From: Chitinophagales bacterium | Lineage (GTDB): Bacteria; Bacteroidota; Bacteroidia; Chitinophagales; LD1 | DNA: 64,000 nucleotides | Direction of reading: 5' to 3' | NCBI GenBank assembly: GCA_026129525.1 | Contig: JAHCHW010000010.1 | Location: forward strand, 1-64,000 | Part shown: positions 16,541-26,009 of the stretch, one piece after another | Layout: the number at the start of each line of letters is the position of its first letter | Numbering within the stretch: position 1 is the stretch's first letter | Notes under the pieces: model-generated | Databases searched by the model: none | Seen by the model: only the letters and a program-made list of their open reading frames with translations | Told to the model about the DNA's origin: nothing | Translations under genes and position numbers: made by a program

Positions 16541-18577
16541 ATGTTTACTCGTTTATTGGTTATACAGGTTTTGCTGGCTGCACTCTTACCGAGTGCGGCT
16601 ATGCAAAGCCATTTACATACAGATTCATCTTTATCCGAAACAAAAACCCTTCAACTGAACGAAGTAATTGTTTGCGACCAAACACATCATTCTGCTCCCA
16701 ACAACTCCGCAAACTTTTACAAAACCAACAAACTTTCTACTACCGATGAAATACTCGCGCGCATGATGGGCGTATCGCTCATTAAACGCGGAGCTTATGG
16801 CATGGAGCCCGTGCTGCGGGTGTACTCGGCAGGGCAAATAAATTTGACCATAAACGGGATGCGTATTTACGGAGCCTGCACCGATAAAATGGACCCCGCT
16901 ACTATTTACATTGAGCCGAACAATTTGCAGAACATACGCACCACACACGGAGCGGGCGGCAACGAAACCGGCTCGTCTATTGGCGGCTCGGTGGATATGC
17001 TGATGAAGCAGGCAGAGTTTACTCACTGCCGCAGAACTTATGCCAATGCAAACATTTCGTACAACAGCGCTAACCATGCCGTAAATGCAAGTTCGGCAGT
17101 AAGCATGAGTTTCGATAAAGTGGCGTTTCGCATTAACGGAACGTACCGCAAGGCTTCCAATTACAGTGTAGGCGGAAACTATGTTGTGCCGCACTCCGGC
17201 TATGAAAAAGTGAATTTCGGAACATCGGTTGCCTTCAAATTGCCGAAACAACACAAGTTAGTTGCCGACTACATTGGCGATATAGGTTGGAACATCGGCT
17301 ACCCGGCTTTGCCTATGGATGCGGGTAAAGCAATAGCCAACATTGCTTCGCTTTCGCATGTGTGGCTGGCTGAAAAACGCGTGCTGCAAAGCATAGAAAC
17401 AAAGATGTATTTCAATCACATTTACCATTCCATGGACGATACCCAGCGCGATGATACCATTATGCACATGGACATGCCCGGGTGGAGTTACACTGCCGGT
17501 TGGTTTTCGGAAGCCACGCTGCACGCAGGAAGCGGCAACAGAATAAAACTGCGTGCCGATTACGCCAACAATTTTTCGCGTGCCGAAATGACCATGTATC
17601 CGGAAAATGCTCAAGCTATGTTCATGCTTACACTGCCCGACAACAACAGGCATTTTGCAGGTGTTTATTTTTCGGATGAGTACGCCATTGGCAAGCATCA
17701 TAAACTGAATTTCAATTCGCGCTTGGAATACATGCATGCCGAACTTACTTCGGATTTCGGGCACAATCAGGCAGCTATTTTTGGCGCGAATAAACCCGTG
17801 AACCGATTTGTTCCTTCGGCAGGAGTAAGCTACAGCGCTTCGTTTGCCAAGTTTCTGTCATCAAAAATCAGTGTAGCGTATGGCGAGCGCGCCCCCAATG
17901 CCGGTGAGTTGTACGGTTTTTATCTTTTCAATCGTTTTGACGGATTCGATTATGTAGGTAATGCAGAACTGAAAAACGAGCGAACCGTTCAGGCAGAATG
18001 GAATGCCGGATTTGAAAACAAACAAGTAGCCATTCATTACAGTGTATTCTACAACCATATCTACAATTATATTATGGGTACAGTGCAAAATGAGTTCAGC
18101 GCTATGACACAAGGCGCACGCGGAGTAAAAAAGTTTGCCAATATGGGCGAGGCAATGGTTACAGGTGTTGAAGCGCGGCTGATGGTGTATGAAATAAAAG
18201 GATTTCAAAGCATGCACACGCTGAAGTATAGTTATGCACGCCTGAAGAACGGAGAGCCTTTGCCGCAGGTACCGCCTTTAAAGTGTTATCACGTGTTTCG
18301 CTACAGCATTAAAGGATGGCATATACAGGCTGAAGGAGAATGGGCGCTGGCACAAAACCGCATCAACCAACTTTCAGGAGAGTTGGCAACTCCTTTTTAC
18401 GGGTTAATACATCTTCGCACAGGCTACAAACTTGTTTTAGGCAGCCACTTGCTGCAAGTAAATTTTGCGGTTGAAAACCTGCTCAACCGCAACTACCGCG
18501 AACATCTCGACTGGGGAAACATCCCGCGCATGGGAAGAAATTTTGTGGTGTCGCTTTCGTATGCGTTTAGTCAGTAA
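16541..18577 (+). CDS. TonB-dependent receptor, OprC-like copper transporter
   Basis: 678 aa with signal peptide. The plug domain starts near LQLNEVIVCDQ (residues 38-47) and contains YGACTDKMDPATIYIEP. The C-x-x-x-M (residues 113-117) in this plug loop matches the CxxxM copper ligand pair described for Pseudomonas OprC. A Met/His patch (TIMHMDMPGW) lies in the barrel, possibly the counterpart of the OprC HxM. It ends with a TonB-receptor-like barrel terminus (FVVSLSYAFSQ). There is no N-terminal carboxypeptidase-like extension, which is usual for SusC types and argues for a metal receptor. It follows the Met/His lipoprotein by 2 bp and converges with the MbnH/MbnP pair. Confidence 0.9.
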   Translation: MFTRLLVIQVLLAALLPSAAMQSHLHTDSSLSETKTLQLNEVIVCDQTHHSAPNNSANFYKTNKLSTTDEILARMMGVSLIKRGAYGMEPVLRVYSAGQINLTINGMRIYGACTDKMDPATIYIEPNNLQNIRTTHGAGGNETGSSIGGSVDMLMKQAEFTHCRRTYANANISYNSANHAVNASSAVSMSFDKVAFRINGTYRKASNYSVGGNYVVPHSGYEKVNFGTSVAFKLPKQHKLVADYIGDIGWNIGYPALPMDAGKAIANIASLSHVWLAEKRVLQSIETKMYFNHIYHSMDDTQRDDTIMHMDMPGWSYTAGWFSEATLHAGSGNRIKLRADYANNFSRAEMTMYPENAQAMFMLTLPDNNRHFAGVYFSDEYAIGKHHKLNFNSRLEYMHAELTSDFGHNQAAIFGANKPVNRFVPSAGVSYSASFAKFLSSKISVAYGERAPNAGELYGFYLFNRFDGFDYVGNAELKNERTVQAEWNAGFENKQVAIHYSVFYNHIYNYIMGTVQNEFSAMTQGARGVKKFANMGEAMVTGVEARLMVYEIKGFQSMHTLKYSYARLKNGEPLPQVPPLKCYHVFRYSIKGWHIQAEGEWALAQNRINQLSGELATPFYGLIHLRTGYKLVLGSHLLQVNFAVENLLNRNYREHLDWGNIPRMGRNFVVSLSYAFSQ

Positions 18578-18635
18578 AATTTAGCGTGTCCCTTGGCAAA
18601 CATTATGAGTAAAAAGAAACAGTTAAACTCCTCAC

Positions 18636-19775
18636 CTACTCAAACGGATTCGAAAACTTAGGATTAGTAATAAACTTATGGTCGGTTAGCGTTTTTAAAA
18701 ACGCAATTAAATCAGCCTTATCCTGCGGAGTTAAACTATGCAAGCCGCCTTGGTGAGCAAACTTCATATTAGGGTCGGCATTAGGTGGATTTTTTAAGCC
18801 TTCGTTGTAAAAGTTTACCACATCCTGTAAAGCAGCAAAGCGTCCATCGTGCATGTAGGGGCCTGTTACTTCAACATTGCGGATGTGCGGAGTTTTAAAA
18901 ACACCATTATCCAATTGATTGCCTGTTACATCGCCCAAACCTTTATCGGCATACACAAAATTTGTTCCGTCATCTAAGGCGTTGTTGTGAAAAACGTCAT
19001 CAATCATAGTAACATAATTGGCACTGGTAGATGAGTGGCAATGAAAGCAATCGGCACCTACGCCCGGATTAGTAGTATTAAGCGTTGGGTCTTTTAGAAA
19101 CAAATCAAAAAAACCGCGCGACTCTTCGGGTGTAAATGCTGCCTGCCCGCGCATTACGCTATCAAATTTACTTTCGGAAGAAACCATCGTAAGCATAAAC
19201 TGCCCGAGAGCGTTGGCTATTTTTTCTTCGGTAATGTTTCCCGGCCTGCCAAATGCCTTTTTGAAGAGTGCAGTGTAAGTGCTGTCGGCTTCCAATTTTG
19301 GCACAATGGCAGGCGCAATAAAATTCTGTTCGCCATGGAGGGCATCAATAGCTTGCGCTGTAATGGTAGTAACACGCCCATCCCAGAAAAACTTCTTCGA
19401 CCACAGCATATTAAAAATGGGCGGAGTATTTCGTTTGGTTGGTCCGAAAAAATTTTGGCTAACAGCTTTCCCGCCATCGGCAAAAGCAAACTGTTGTATA
19501 TGGCAAGTGCCGCAGGCAATAGTGCTGTCGCTGGAAAGCACAGGGTCATAAAAAAGCATTCTGCCTAACTGCACGCCTTCTTTGGTAAGCGTCATTCCTG
19601 CAGGCAGTTCTACAGGAGGAAATTTAAAGGGGCGCAAAATAGTATCGGGCGTTCCTACATATAAACTATCGGGGTCACTTCCGTTGTCACAACACAAAGG
19701 CGGGTCGGGTTTGCATTGCTGCAAAGCAATCAATACAAAGGTCAGCAAACCGAAAAGCGCAATTGTCTTCTTCAT
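18636..19775 (-). CDS. Di-heme cytochrome c peroxidase-like MbnH/MauG family protein
   Basis: 379 aa, lipoprotein-like signal (VLIALQQCKP). Two c-type heme sites: CGTCH at residues 88-92 and CFHCH near 245. GPYMHDGRF near 300 carries the conserved C-terminal heme ligand region of the CCP/MauG family. In the MbnH subgroup the enzyme uses high-valent heme to oxidise a tryptophan of the partner MbnP. Here the ATG directly follows the stop of the MbnP-like gene, which supports MbnH rather than a generic cytochrome c peroxidase. It would act in the periplasm or at the outer membrane. Which activity it has cannot be decided from sequence alone. Confidence 0.88.
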   Translation of the reverse strand: MKKTIALFGLLTFVLIALQQCKPDPPLCCDNGSDPDSLYVGTPDTILRPFKFPPVELPAGMTLTKEGVQLGRMLFYDPVLSSDSTIACGTCHIQQFAFADGGKAVSQNFFGPTKRNTPPIFNMLWSKKFFWDGRVTTITAQAIDALHGEQNFIAPAIVPKLEADSTYTALFKKAFGRPGNITEEKIANALGQFMLTMVSSESKFDSVMRGQAAFTPEESRGFFDLFLKDPTLNTTNPGVGADCFHCHSSTSANYVTMIDDVFHNNALDDGTNFVYADKGLGDVTGNQLDNGVFKTPHIRNVEVTGPYMHDGRFAALQDVVNFYNEGLKNPPNADPNMKFAHQGGLHSLTPQDKADLIAFLKTLTDHKFITNPKFSNPFE

Positions 19776-20534
19776 TTATTCCGAATATGAAAATGCTTTG
19801 GCAAACTGGTCGGAAAACTGAATGGCAAGCGGTAACTCGCTTCCTTCCGATTGCGTTTCGGATTGAGTAAACATATCAATAGGGGCAGGAGGTTCTTTGA
19901 ATGCCTTCAGCAAATCAACGTTCAGATTTATGCTCTTTTTTTCGCCTTGGTTAATTACAATATTGTTGCCTGTAAGTACAACAGCACGGTAGCAGGTATC
20001 GGTGCCGGTGTGGTAACGCAGCGCTTTACTGTTTATAAAGTTTTGCCCGAGTGTATCTGCCCTTCCTTCCAGCAATACAAAAATGTGTTTCATCCAATCC
20101 CAAAACATACCGGTTTTCGGACCCAGCGGCTCGGTACTTTTGTAATCATCGGGGTTGGTGGCATTTTGCTGCGGGTCTAAGCCAACATAAAACTTCAAAC
20201 CTTTGTAAGTTCCTGCATCTACATCAGCAGAAAAAGATTTCCAACTATTATCGCTCCAATCAAAAAACATTGCGTCTTTAATTTTCACTTCTACATTATC
20301 GGCACGCACCAACGTAAAGTGCGAAGCAAAAAACTTGAGCTTCGAAAAATAGAACTCGGTGTTACCATCGTTGTAAATGGTATTGGAAAAGCTGAGCGGT
20401 TGGCTGCCTACATACGCTTGCAGGTTAACGGTAAAGTTGCCGGGCTTTTCTTTTTTACAAGCGGCAGAAAAAGTTACCAACAAAAAAAGCACTGCCGCGT
20501 ATCGAAAAAAATTAGTGTAATTCATTGTTCTCAT
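19776..20534 (-). CDS. MbnP-like copper-binding lipoprotein
   Basis: 252 aa; lipobox FSAACKKE. An ATG three codons in (20525) is an equally plausible start. The domain has the MbnP pattern: strand LSFSNTIYNDGNTEFYFSKL, then FDWSDN, DVDAGTYKGLKFYVGLD, and the signature GMFWDWMKHIFVLLEG, which holds tryptophans of the kind oxidised to kynurenine in characterised MbnP (the exact residue is not assignable here). The C-terminus has DMFTQSET and LPLAIQFSDQFAKAFSY. It forms an operon with the di-heme gene at zero spacing. Known MbnP and relatives bind copper at the cell surface. With the OprC-like receptor opposite, this points to copper uptake. Confidence 0.88.
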   Translation of the reverse strand: MRTMNYTNFFRYAAVLFLLVTFSAACKKEKPGNFTVNLQAYVGSQPLSFSNTIYNDGNTEFYFSKLKFFASHFTLVRADNVEVKIKDAMFFDWSDNSWKSFSADVDAGTYKGLKFYVGLDPQQNATNPDDYKSTEPLGPKTGMFWDWMKHIFVLLEGRADTLGQNFINSKALRYHTGTDTCYRAVVLTGNNIVINQGEKKSINLNVDLLKAFKEPPAPIDMFTQSETQSEGSELPLAIQFSDQFAKAFSYSE

Positions 20535-20666
20535 TCTGTTTCAGGGTTCCGAATATAGTGTAAACACACATTTTATATCTGCATACACAACAGCATTTAA
20601 CAACATTAAGACGCATGATGTTCATCATGAGTTTTGCGCCTGCCTGCTTTTTATATTTTTACGCCC

Positions 20667-22394
20667 ATGGCTGAATATATTGTAAGTGCCCGCAAATACC
20701 GCCCCGTTCGCTTTAGCGAAATGGTGGGACAGGAACAGGTGGCTACTACGTTAAAAAACGCCATCCGCACAGGGCATTTAGCTCATTCATTTCTCTTTTG
20801 TGGTCCGCGCGGTGTGGGCAAAACCACGGCTGCGCGTATTTTGGCTAAAACCATCAACTGCGAAAACATTACCGATGATTTTGAAGCCTGCGGCAAGTGC
20901 GAGTCCTGCGTTTCTTTTCAAAAAAATGCTTCGTTTAATATTCATGAATTAGATGCAGCCTCCAATAACAGTGTTGATGACATTCGTGCATTGGTTGATC
21001 AGGTTCGCTTTCCCCCGCAAACGGGTAAGTATAAAATTTACATTATTGACGAGGTGCACATGCTTTCGCAAGGAGCCTTTAACGCTTTTCTGAAAACACT
21101 GGAAGAGCCTCCCGCCTATTGCAAGTTTATACTGGCTACTACCGAAAAGCAGAAAATACTCCCCACCATTCTTTCGCGCTGCCAGATTTTCGATTTCCGC
21201 AGAATAGGAATTGAAACTATCGTGAAGCATTTAAAGCACATTTGCGAGATAGAAAAAATTGAAGCCGAAGAAGATGCCCTGCACATTATTGCCCAAAAGG
21301 CGGATGGCGGTATGCGCGATGCGCTTTCGATGTTCGACCGGCTTTCGAGTTTCAGCGAGGGAAAACTTACCTACAATTCTGTTCTTGAAAACCTGAATGT
21401 ACTTGACTATGATTACTTTTTTAAAGTAACCGATGCGCTGTTAGCTGAAAACCTTACGCATACTATTCAACTGTTTGATGAAATACTCCGTAAAGGTTTT
21501 GAAGGCGATGATTTTATACTTGGCTTAAGCGAGCATTTCCGCAACCTGCTTTTTTGTAAAGATGCACAAACACTTAGTTTGATGGAGGTAAGCGATAACC
21601 TGAAAGTGCGCTACCGCGAGCAGTCGCAATTGGCATCGCCCGACTTTTTGGTTAACTGCCTTAGTATTGCCAACCAGTGCGATATAAGCTACAAAGCATC
21701 GAAAAACAAACGCCTTACCGTTGAACTGGCTCTCATAAAAATGTGCTACGTAAATGCAGTACTCACTACCGGCTTAACTGTCCCCGAAAAAAAAAAGTTA
21801 ACGCCTGAACAGGAGAAGGCAAAACCGGTTGAAAAAGCTGCGCCTAAGGCAGATGCTACTCCCGAATCGGTTCCGCAAAGCAACACTGCTGCTACCGGCA
21901 AACCGGTGATTACCGCATCAAAATCAAAGAAGGTACTAACGCTGGATGTGCTTAATGTGGCGATAGAAAACCCTTCGGAAAGCAACATTATTACTACCAC
22001 CGAAGAAAAATATGAAGGGGAGATTTTACTGCTGAACGAGGAGAACGTTTTAAAGTTGTGGAATGATTATGCAGTTAAACTTCCGGCAGAGAAAAAAGGA
22101 CTGAAAGCGCACTTTGCCACCTTTACCCCTTTGCTTAACAGCGAAATGAAGTTGGAATTGAAAGTGCAGAGCGATATTCAGAAAACGCAATTTGAGGAAG
22201 TTCGGCTTGGCTTGCAACACTTTTTTTCGGAACGCGTTGGTGCAACGGTAGAGCTATTGATAATTGCCGATAAAGAAGAAAAAGGTGGAATAAAGCCTTA
22301 CACCCCAAAAGAAAAATTGGAACGCCTTATTGAAAAAAATCCTGCCATTCGCAAACTGCAGGAAAAACTCGGACTTGAATTAGACTACGATTAA
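20667..22394 (+). CDS. dnaX: DNA polymerase III subunit gamma/tau
   Basis: 575 aa from the ATG at 20667 (MAEYIVSARKYRP); the longer frame starts at a TTG. It is the clamp-loader ATPase of the replisome. Motifs are Walker A GPRGVGKTT near residue 45, the zinc module INCEN...CGKCESC, the Walker B region IYIIDEVHMLS, sensor 1 ILATTEKQKILPTILSRCQ, and GGMRDALSMFDRL. Domain III follows, then a Pro/Lys-rich linker (EKKKLTPEQEKAKPVEKAAPKADATP) and a shorter tau-like C-terminus. The A-rich codons at CCCGAAAAAAAAAAG near 21782 could be a slippery site, but no gamma-type frameshift product can be shown. Confidence 0.96.
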   Translation: MAEYIVSARKYRPVRFSEMVGQEQVATTLKNAIRTGHLAHSFLFCGPRGVGKTTAARILAKTINCENITDDFEACGKCESCVSFQKNASFNIHELDAASNNSVDDIRALVDQVRFPPQTGKYKIYIIDEVHMLSQGAFNAFLKTLEEPPAYCKFILATTEKQKILPTILSRCQIFDFRRIGIETIVKHLKHICEIEKIEAEEDALHIIAQKADGGMRDALSMFDRLSSFSEGKLTYNSVLENLNVLDYDYFFKVTDALLAENLTHTIQLFDEILRKGFEGDDFILGLSEHFRNLLFCKDAQTLSLMEVSDNLKVRYREQSQLASPDFLVNCLSIANQCDISYKASKNKRLTVELALIKMCYVNAVLTTGLTVPEKKKLTPEQEKAKPVEKAAPKADATPESVPQSNTAATGKPVITASKSKKVLTLDVLNVAIENPSESNIITTTEEKYEGEILLLNEENVLKLWNDYAVKLPAEKKGLKAHFATFTPLLNSEMKLELKVQSDIQKTQFEEVRLGLQHFFSERVGATVELLIIADKEEKGGIKPYTPKEKLERLIEKNPAIRKLQEKLGLELDYD

Positions 22395-22431
22395 CCTACA
22401 CTGTTTTGTTTTTACTTAACCTTTTACCAGA

Positions 22432-25431
22432 ATGAAAAAAATCACGCTTATTGCTCTGCTGTTAGCCGGCACTTTCTGCTACACTAATGCCCAGGAAAAA
22501 AGCCTTAGGCAGGCACAAACTATTGCTCCTTCGCAGCATTCGGTTCCCAACATGCCAATACCGGGCGTTATACAACCCGCGCAGGTAGCAGCCGAAAGCA
22601 ATTTCGAAACCGTTGCCGATGACCCCATGAAGGTGCGTATTTACACCCTGAAAAACGGGTTGAAAGTTTACTTGTCGGTAAACAAAGATGCCCCGCGTAT
22701 TCAAACGTTGATTGCAGTGAAAGCCGGCTCGAAGTTCGACCCGCCACAAACTACCGGATTGGCTCACTACTTAGAGCACATGGTATTTAAAGGTACTTCA
22801 GAGTTTTCGACCGCTAACTGGATAAGCGAAAAAGTGTTGCTCGATTCTATCTCCGCCAACTTTGAGTATCACAAGAACGAAAAAGACGAGGCAAAGAAAA
22901 AACTGATTTATGCGCGCATTGATTCATTCAGTTTCGAAGCATCGAAATTTGCCATTCCCAATGAGTATGATAAAATGATGACTTCGTTGGGGGCACAGGG
23001 CACCAATGCATTCACCTCTACCGATATGACGGTATATGTAAACGATATTCCTTCTAATGCGGTTGAAAAGTTTCTGAAGTTGGAGAGCAACCGTTTTCAG
23101 CAATTAGTATTGCGGTTGTTTCATACCGAATTAGAAACTGTTTACGAAGAGTTTAACCGCAGCCAGGACAACGACCGCAGATGGAGCTATCATAACGTAA
23201 TTAATGCCCTGCTGCCTAACCATCCCTACGGAACGCAAACTACCATTGGCGAGGGCGAGCATCTCAAAAATCCTTCCATGGTAAACATTCACAACTACTT
23301 CAATACGTATTATCGCCCCAACAATGTTGCTATTATAATGGCGGGCGACCTTGACCCCGATAAAACCGTTCAAACCATTGAACAATATTTCGGCTCGTGG
23401 CAGGCAGCCCCAATTCCAAATTTTATTAAACAGCCCGAGCCTGAAATTACTGAACCTGTAAGCAGGGAATACTCGGGGCCGCAACCGGAGCATGTATATG
23501 TAGGCTTCCGCTTTAATGGTGCCAATACCCGCGAAGCTATGATGGTAAAATTAGTGGATATGATTCTCGCTAACGGTGAAGCGGGGTTGATTGACCTTGA
23601 CTTAGTGCAACAACAAAAGGTATTGCAGGCGTATTCGTTTGTAGAAGAAAATGCCGACTACTGCATTCACATGCTGTATGGCGAACCCAAGCAGGGGCAA
23701 AAAATGGAAGAGGTGAAAGACCTGCTGTTAAACGAACTTGATAAAATTAAAACGGGCATGTTTGGCGATTGGCTGTTGCCTGCTATTGTGCAAAACCTAC
23801 GCCTGCAACGCATGAAAGCAGCCGAGAAAAATGATAAGCGCGCAGAAGCCATGATGAACGCCTTTATTTACGATATACCTTGGAAAGACTGGCTGAACGA
23901 AGTGGATGAAATGGCTAAGATTACAAAAGAAGACATTGTAAGGTTTGCAAGTAAACATTACAAACAAAATTATGCAGTTTGCTATAAGCGCCAGGGCGAA
24001 GCAAACGTGCATAAAGTGGAGAAACCAAAAATCACCCCGGTGGTAATGAACAAGGACATCTCCTCAAACTATAAGAAGAACTGGGATGCTATGCCGCAGC
24101 CATCCATACAGCCTAAGTTTATGGACTTTGAAAAAGATATTGAGCGTATTCCTACAACCATTGCCGGTGTGCCGTTGCATTACATCCGCAACGACCTCAA
24201 CAAAACATTTGTATTACAGTACATTTTCGATATGGGTACCGATAACATTCGTGAACTGGGACTGGCGGTAGATTACCTGCAATACCTTGGAGCAGGAAAA
24301 TACACTGCCGAATACATAAAAACCGAGTTCTACAAAATGGGGCTTGCATTTAGCGTAAACAGCAGCCGCGACAGAGTATCAATTTCACTTTCGGGTTTGG
24401 AAGAAAATTTACGTAACGGAGTAGAATTGCTTGAGTACCTGCTGGCAAACGTGAAGCCGGACAAAGAAGTGTACGAAACAATGGTGATGGATATTTTGCA
24501 AAAGCGCGAGAATGCCAAGAAGAACAAAAATGCCATACTAAGCAACGGCTTGGGCAACTATGCCAAATACGGCAAGGTGAACCCTTTCAATACTGTTATC
24601 TCCGAAGATGAATTGAAAAATATGAGCACCGAAAAACTGACTTCGCTCATTAAATCGCTATACAGCTACAAGCATAAAGTTTTTTACTACGGACAAAACG
24701 AGCCTCAGCGTGTTTTAGATGTGCTAAGGGAATTCCACAAACCCGTTACACCGCTGAAAGATTATCCGCCAGCGCGTAAATTTCCCGAACTGCCAATTAA
24801 CGCCAACAAAGTGTATGTGAGCTACTACCCTATGAAACAAACCGAAGTGGTGTTGCTTGCGCGCGATGGGGTATTCAACAAAGATTTGTATCCGTACATT
24901 TTTCTTTATAACGAGTATTACGGTTCGGGGCTATCATCTATCATGTTTCAGGAAATACGCGAAAAAATGGCACTGGCATATTCAGTAAACAGCAGTTTCG
25001 GAGTGCCGCAGTATGCACACGAGTCGCACTACATTTCTTCGTATGTAGGTACGCAGGCAGATAAATTAGATACCGCGTTACAGGAAATGAACCGCCTGCT
25101 GAACGACATGCCCGAAGTAGAACAACAGTTTGAAGGTGCCAAAGCCAGCCTCATTAAAACTTTCGAAAGCGACTGGATAACCCGTTCGGACATTTATGCC
25201 GCCTATGAACGAGCACAAAGACGAGGATTAAACTATGATGTACGCAAGGAGATTTATGAGAAAGTAAAAAACATTACCGTTAAAGACCTTCACGCATTTT
25301 TCGATAAGCACATAAAAGGCAAAAACTACGCATACTTAGTTATCGGCAAAAAAGAAGACATCAATATGAACACGCTTAAAAAACTGGGCCCCGTACAGGA
25401 GTTGGAGTTGAAGGAGTTGTTCGGGTATTGA
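22432..25431 (+). CDS. M16 family zinc metalloprotease (two-half, secreted)
   Basis: 999 aa with signal peptide MKKITLIALLLAGTFCYTNA. Active-site inverted zinc motif H-x-x-E-H at residues 112-116 (AHYLEH), with the downstream Glu in ELETVYEEFNR. Two M16 repeats, each of about 450 residues, form the clam-shell chamber. The second half lacks the zinc motif, as usual, and keeps the YxSGLSSIMFQEIREKMALAYSV segment. It degrades peptides in the periplasm or outside the cell. The gene starts 37 bp after dnaX on the same strand. It ends 4 bp before the convergent isochorismatase-family gene. Confidence 0.94.
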   Translation: MKKITLIALLLAGTFCYTNAQEKSLRQAQTIAPSQHSVPNMPIPGVIQPAQVAAESNFETVADDPMKVRIYTLKNGLKVYLSVNKDAPRIQTLIAVKAGSKFDPPQTTGLAHYLEHMVFKGTSEFSTANWISEKVLLDSISANFEYHKNEKDEAKKKLIYARIDSFSFEASKFAIPNEYDKMMTSLGAQGTNAFTSTDMTVYVNDIPSNAVEKFLKLESNRFQQLVLRLFHTELETVYEEFNRSQDNDRRWSYHNVINALLPNHPYGTQTTIGEGEHLKNPSMVNIHNYFNTYYRPNNVAIIMAGDLDPDKTVQTIEQYFGSWQAAPIPNFIKQPEPEITEPVSREYSGPQPEHVYVGFRFNGANTREAMMVKLVDMILANGEAGLIDLDLVQQQKVLQAYSFVEENADYCIHMLYGEPKQGQKMEEVKDLLLNELDKIKTGMFGDWLLPAIVQNLRLQRMKAAEKNDKRAEAMMNAFIYDIPWKDWLNEVDEMAKITKEDIVRFASKHYKQNYAVCYKRQGEANVHKVEKPKITPVVMNKDISSNYKKNWDAMPQPSIQPKFMDFEKDIERIPTTIAGVPLHYIRNDLNKTFVLQYIFDMGTDNIRELGLAVDYLQYLGAGKYTAEYIKTEFYKMGLAFSVNSSRDRVSISLSGLEENLRNGVELLEYLLANVKPDKEVYETMVMDILQKRENAKKNKNAILSNGLGNYAKYGKVNPFNTVISEDELKNMSTEKLTSLIKSLYSYKHKVFYYGQNEPQRVLDVLREFHKPVTPLKDYPPARKFPELPINANKVYVSYYPMKQTEVVLLARDGVFNKDLYPYIFLYNEYYGSGLSSIMFQEIREKMALAYSVNSSFGVPQYAHESHYISSYVGTQADKLDTALQEMNRLLNDMPEVEQQFEGAKASLIKTFESDWITRSDIYAAYERAQRRGLNYDVRKEIYEKVKNITVKDLHAFFDKHIKGKNYAYLVIGKKEDINMNTLKKLGPVQELELKELFGY

Positions 25432-25435
25432 TGTG

Positions 25436-25984
25436 CTATTTTATCAACTTGCTAATTGCCTTAAAGTCATCTGTTCCCGCTTGTTCAAGCAGCATAAACA
25501 AAATCATTTCGGTTGAAGTGATAAATGCACCGGACTGGCGCATACGCTCTATTGCAAGTTGTTTGTTTTCGGCTGTACGCGATGAAACAGCATCGGCTGC
25601 CACATGCACATTGTAACCGGCTTTAAGTGCATCTAAGGTTGTTTTAAGAACGCAGATGTGGCTTTCTACACCGCAAACAATAATATCTTTTACGTTGGTG
25701 AGTTTGAGTTGCTCGTTTACCGGTTCGCTGAGCATACAACTGAAACAAACTTTCTCAATAATGTTCGGGCTTTCGGGCAGTTGCACTTCTTTACATGTAT
25801 TGCCCAAACCTTTCGGGTATTGCTCAGTAATTACGGTTTCCAGATTAAGTATTTCAGCACCGCGCAAAAGTTTGTTCACGTTAGCAAATACTTTTTCGCT
25901 TTCATAAATAACAGGCATGAGCCTTTCCTGTACATCAATTACTAAAAGGGCTGTGTGTTCGCGTTGGGGAATTCCAAGATTCAT
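25436..25984 (-). CDS. Isochorismatase-family cysteine hydrolase
   Basis: 182 aa. The catalytic triad of the family is visible: Asp in LLVIDVQERL, Lys in NIIEKVCFSC, and Cys in CGVESHICVLKTTLDA. Such enzymes hydrolyse isochorismate, nicotinamide or related amides; the substrate is not predictable here. The lack of the zinc-ligand motif of nicotinamidases argues against PncA. The gene follows the ThDP enzyme (26010-27740) by 25 bp on the same strand and is probably cotranscribed. It converges tightly with the M16 protease gene. Confidence 0.9.
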   Translation of the reverse strand: MNLGIPQREHTALLVIDVQERLMPVIYESEKVFANVNKLLRGAEILNLETVITEQYPKGLGNTCKEVQLPESPNIIEKVCFSCMLSEPVNEQLKLTNVKDIIVCGVESHICVLKTTLDALKAGYNVHVAADAVSSRTAENKQLAIERMRQSGAFITSTEMILFMLLEQAGTDDFKAISKLIK

Positions 25985-26009
25985 TTTTTTGTTGTTTAAT
26001 GTTTAAAAG

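Noticed and set aside
21780..21800. dnaX programmed frameshift at an A-rich run
   Set aside because: The run of A exists in the linker, but no stem-loop or early stop in the -1 frame could be confirmed by eye.
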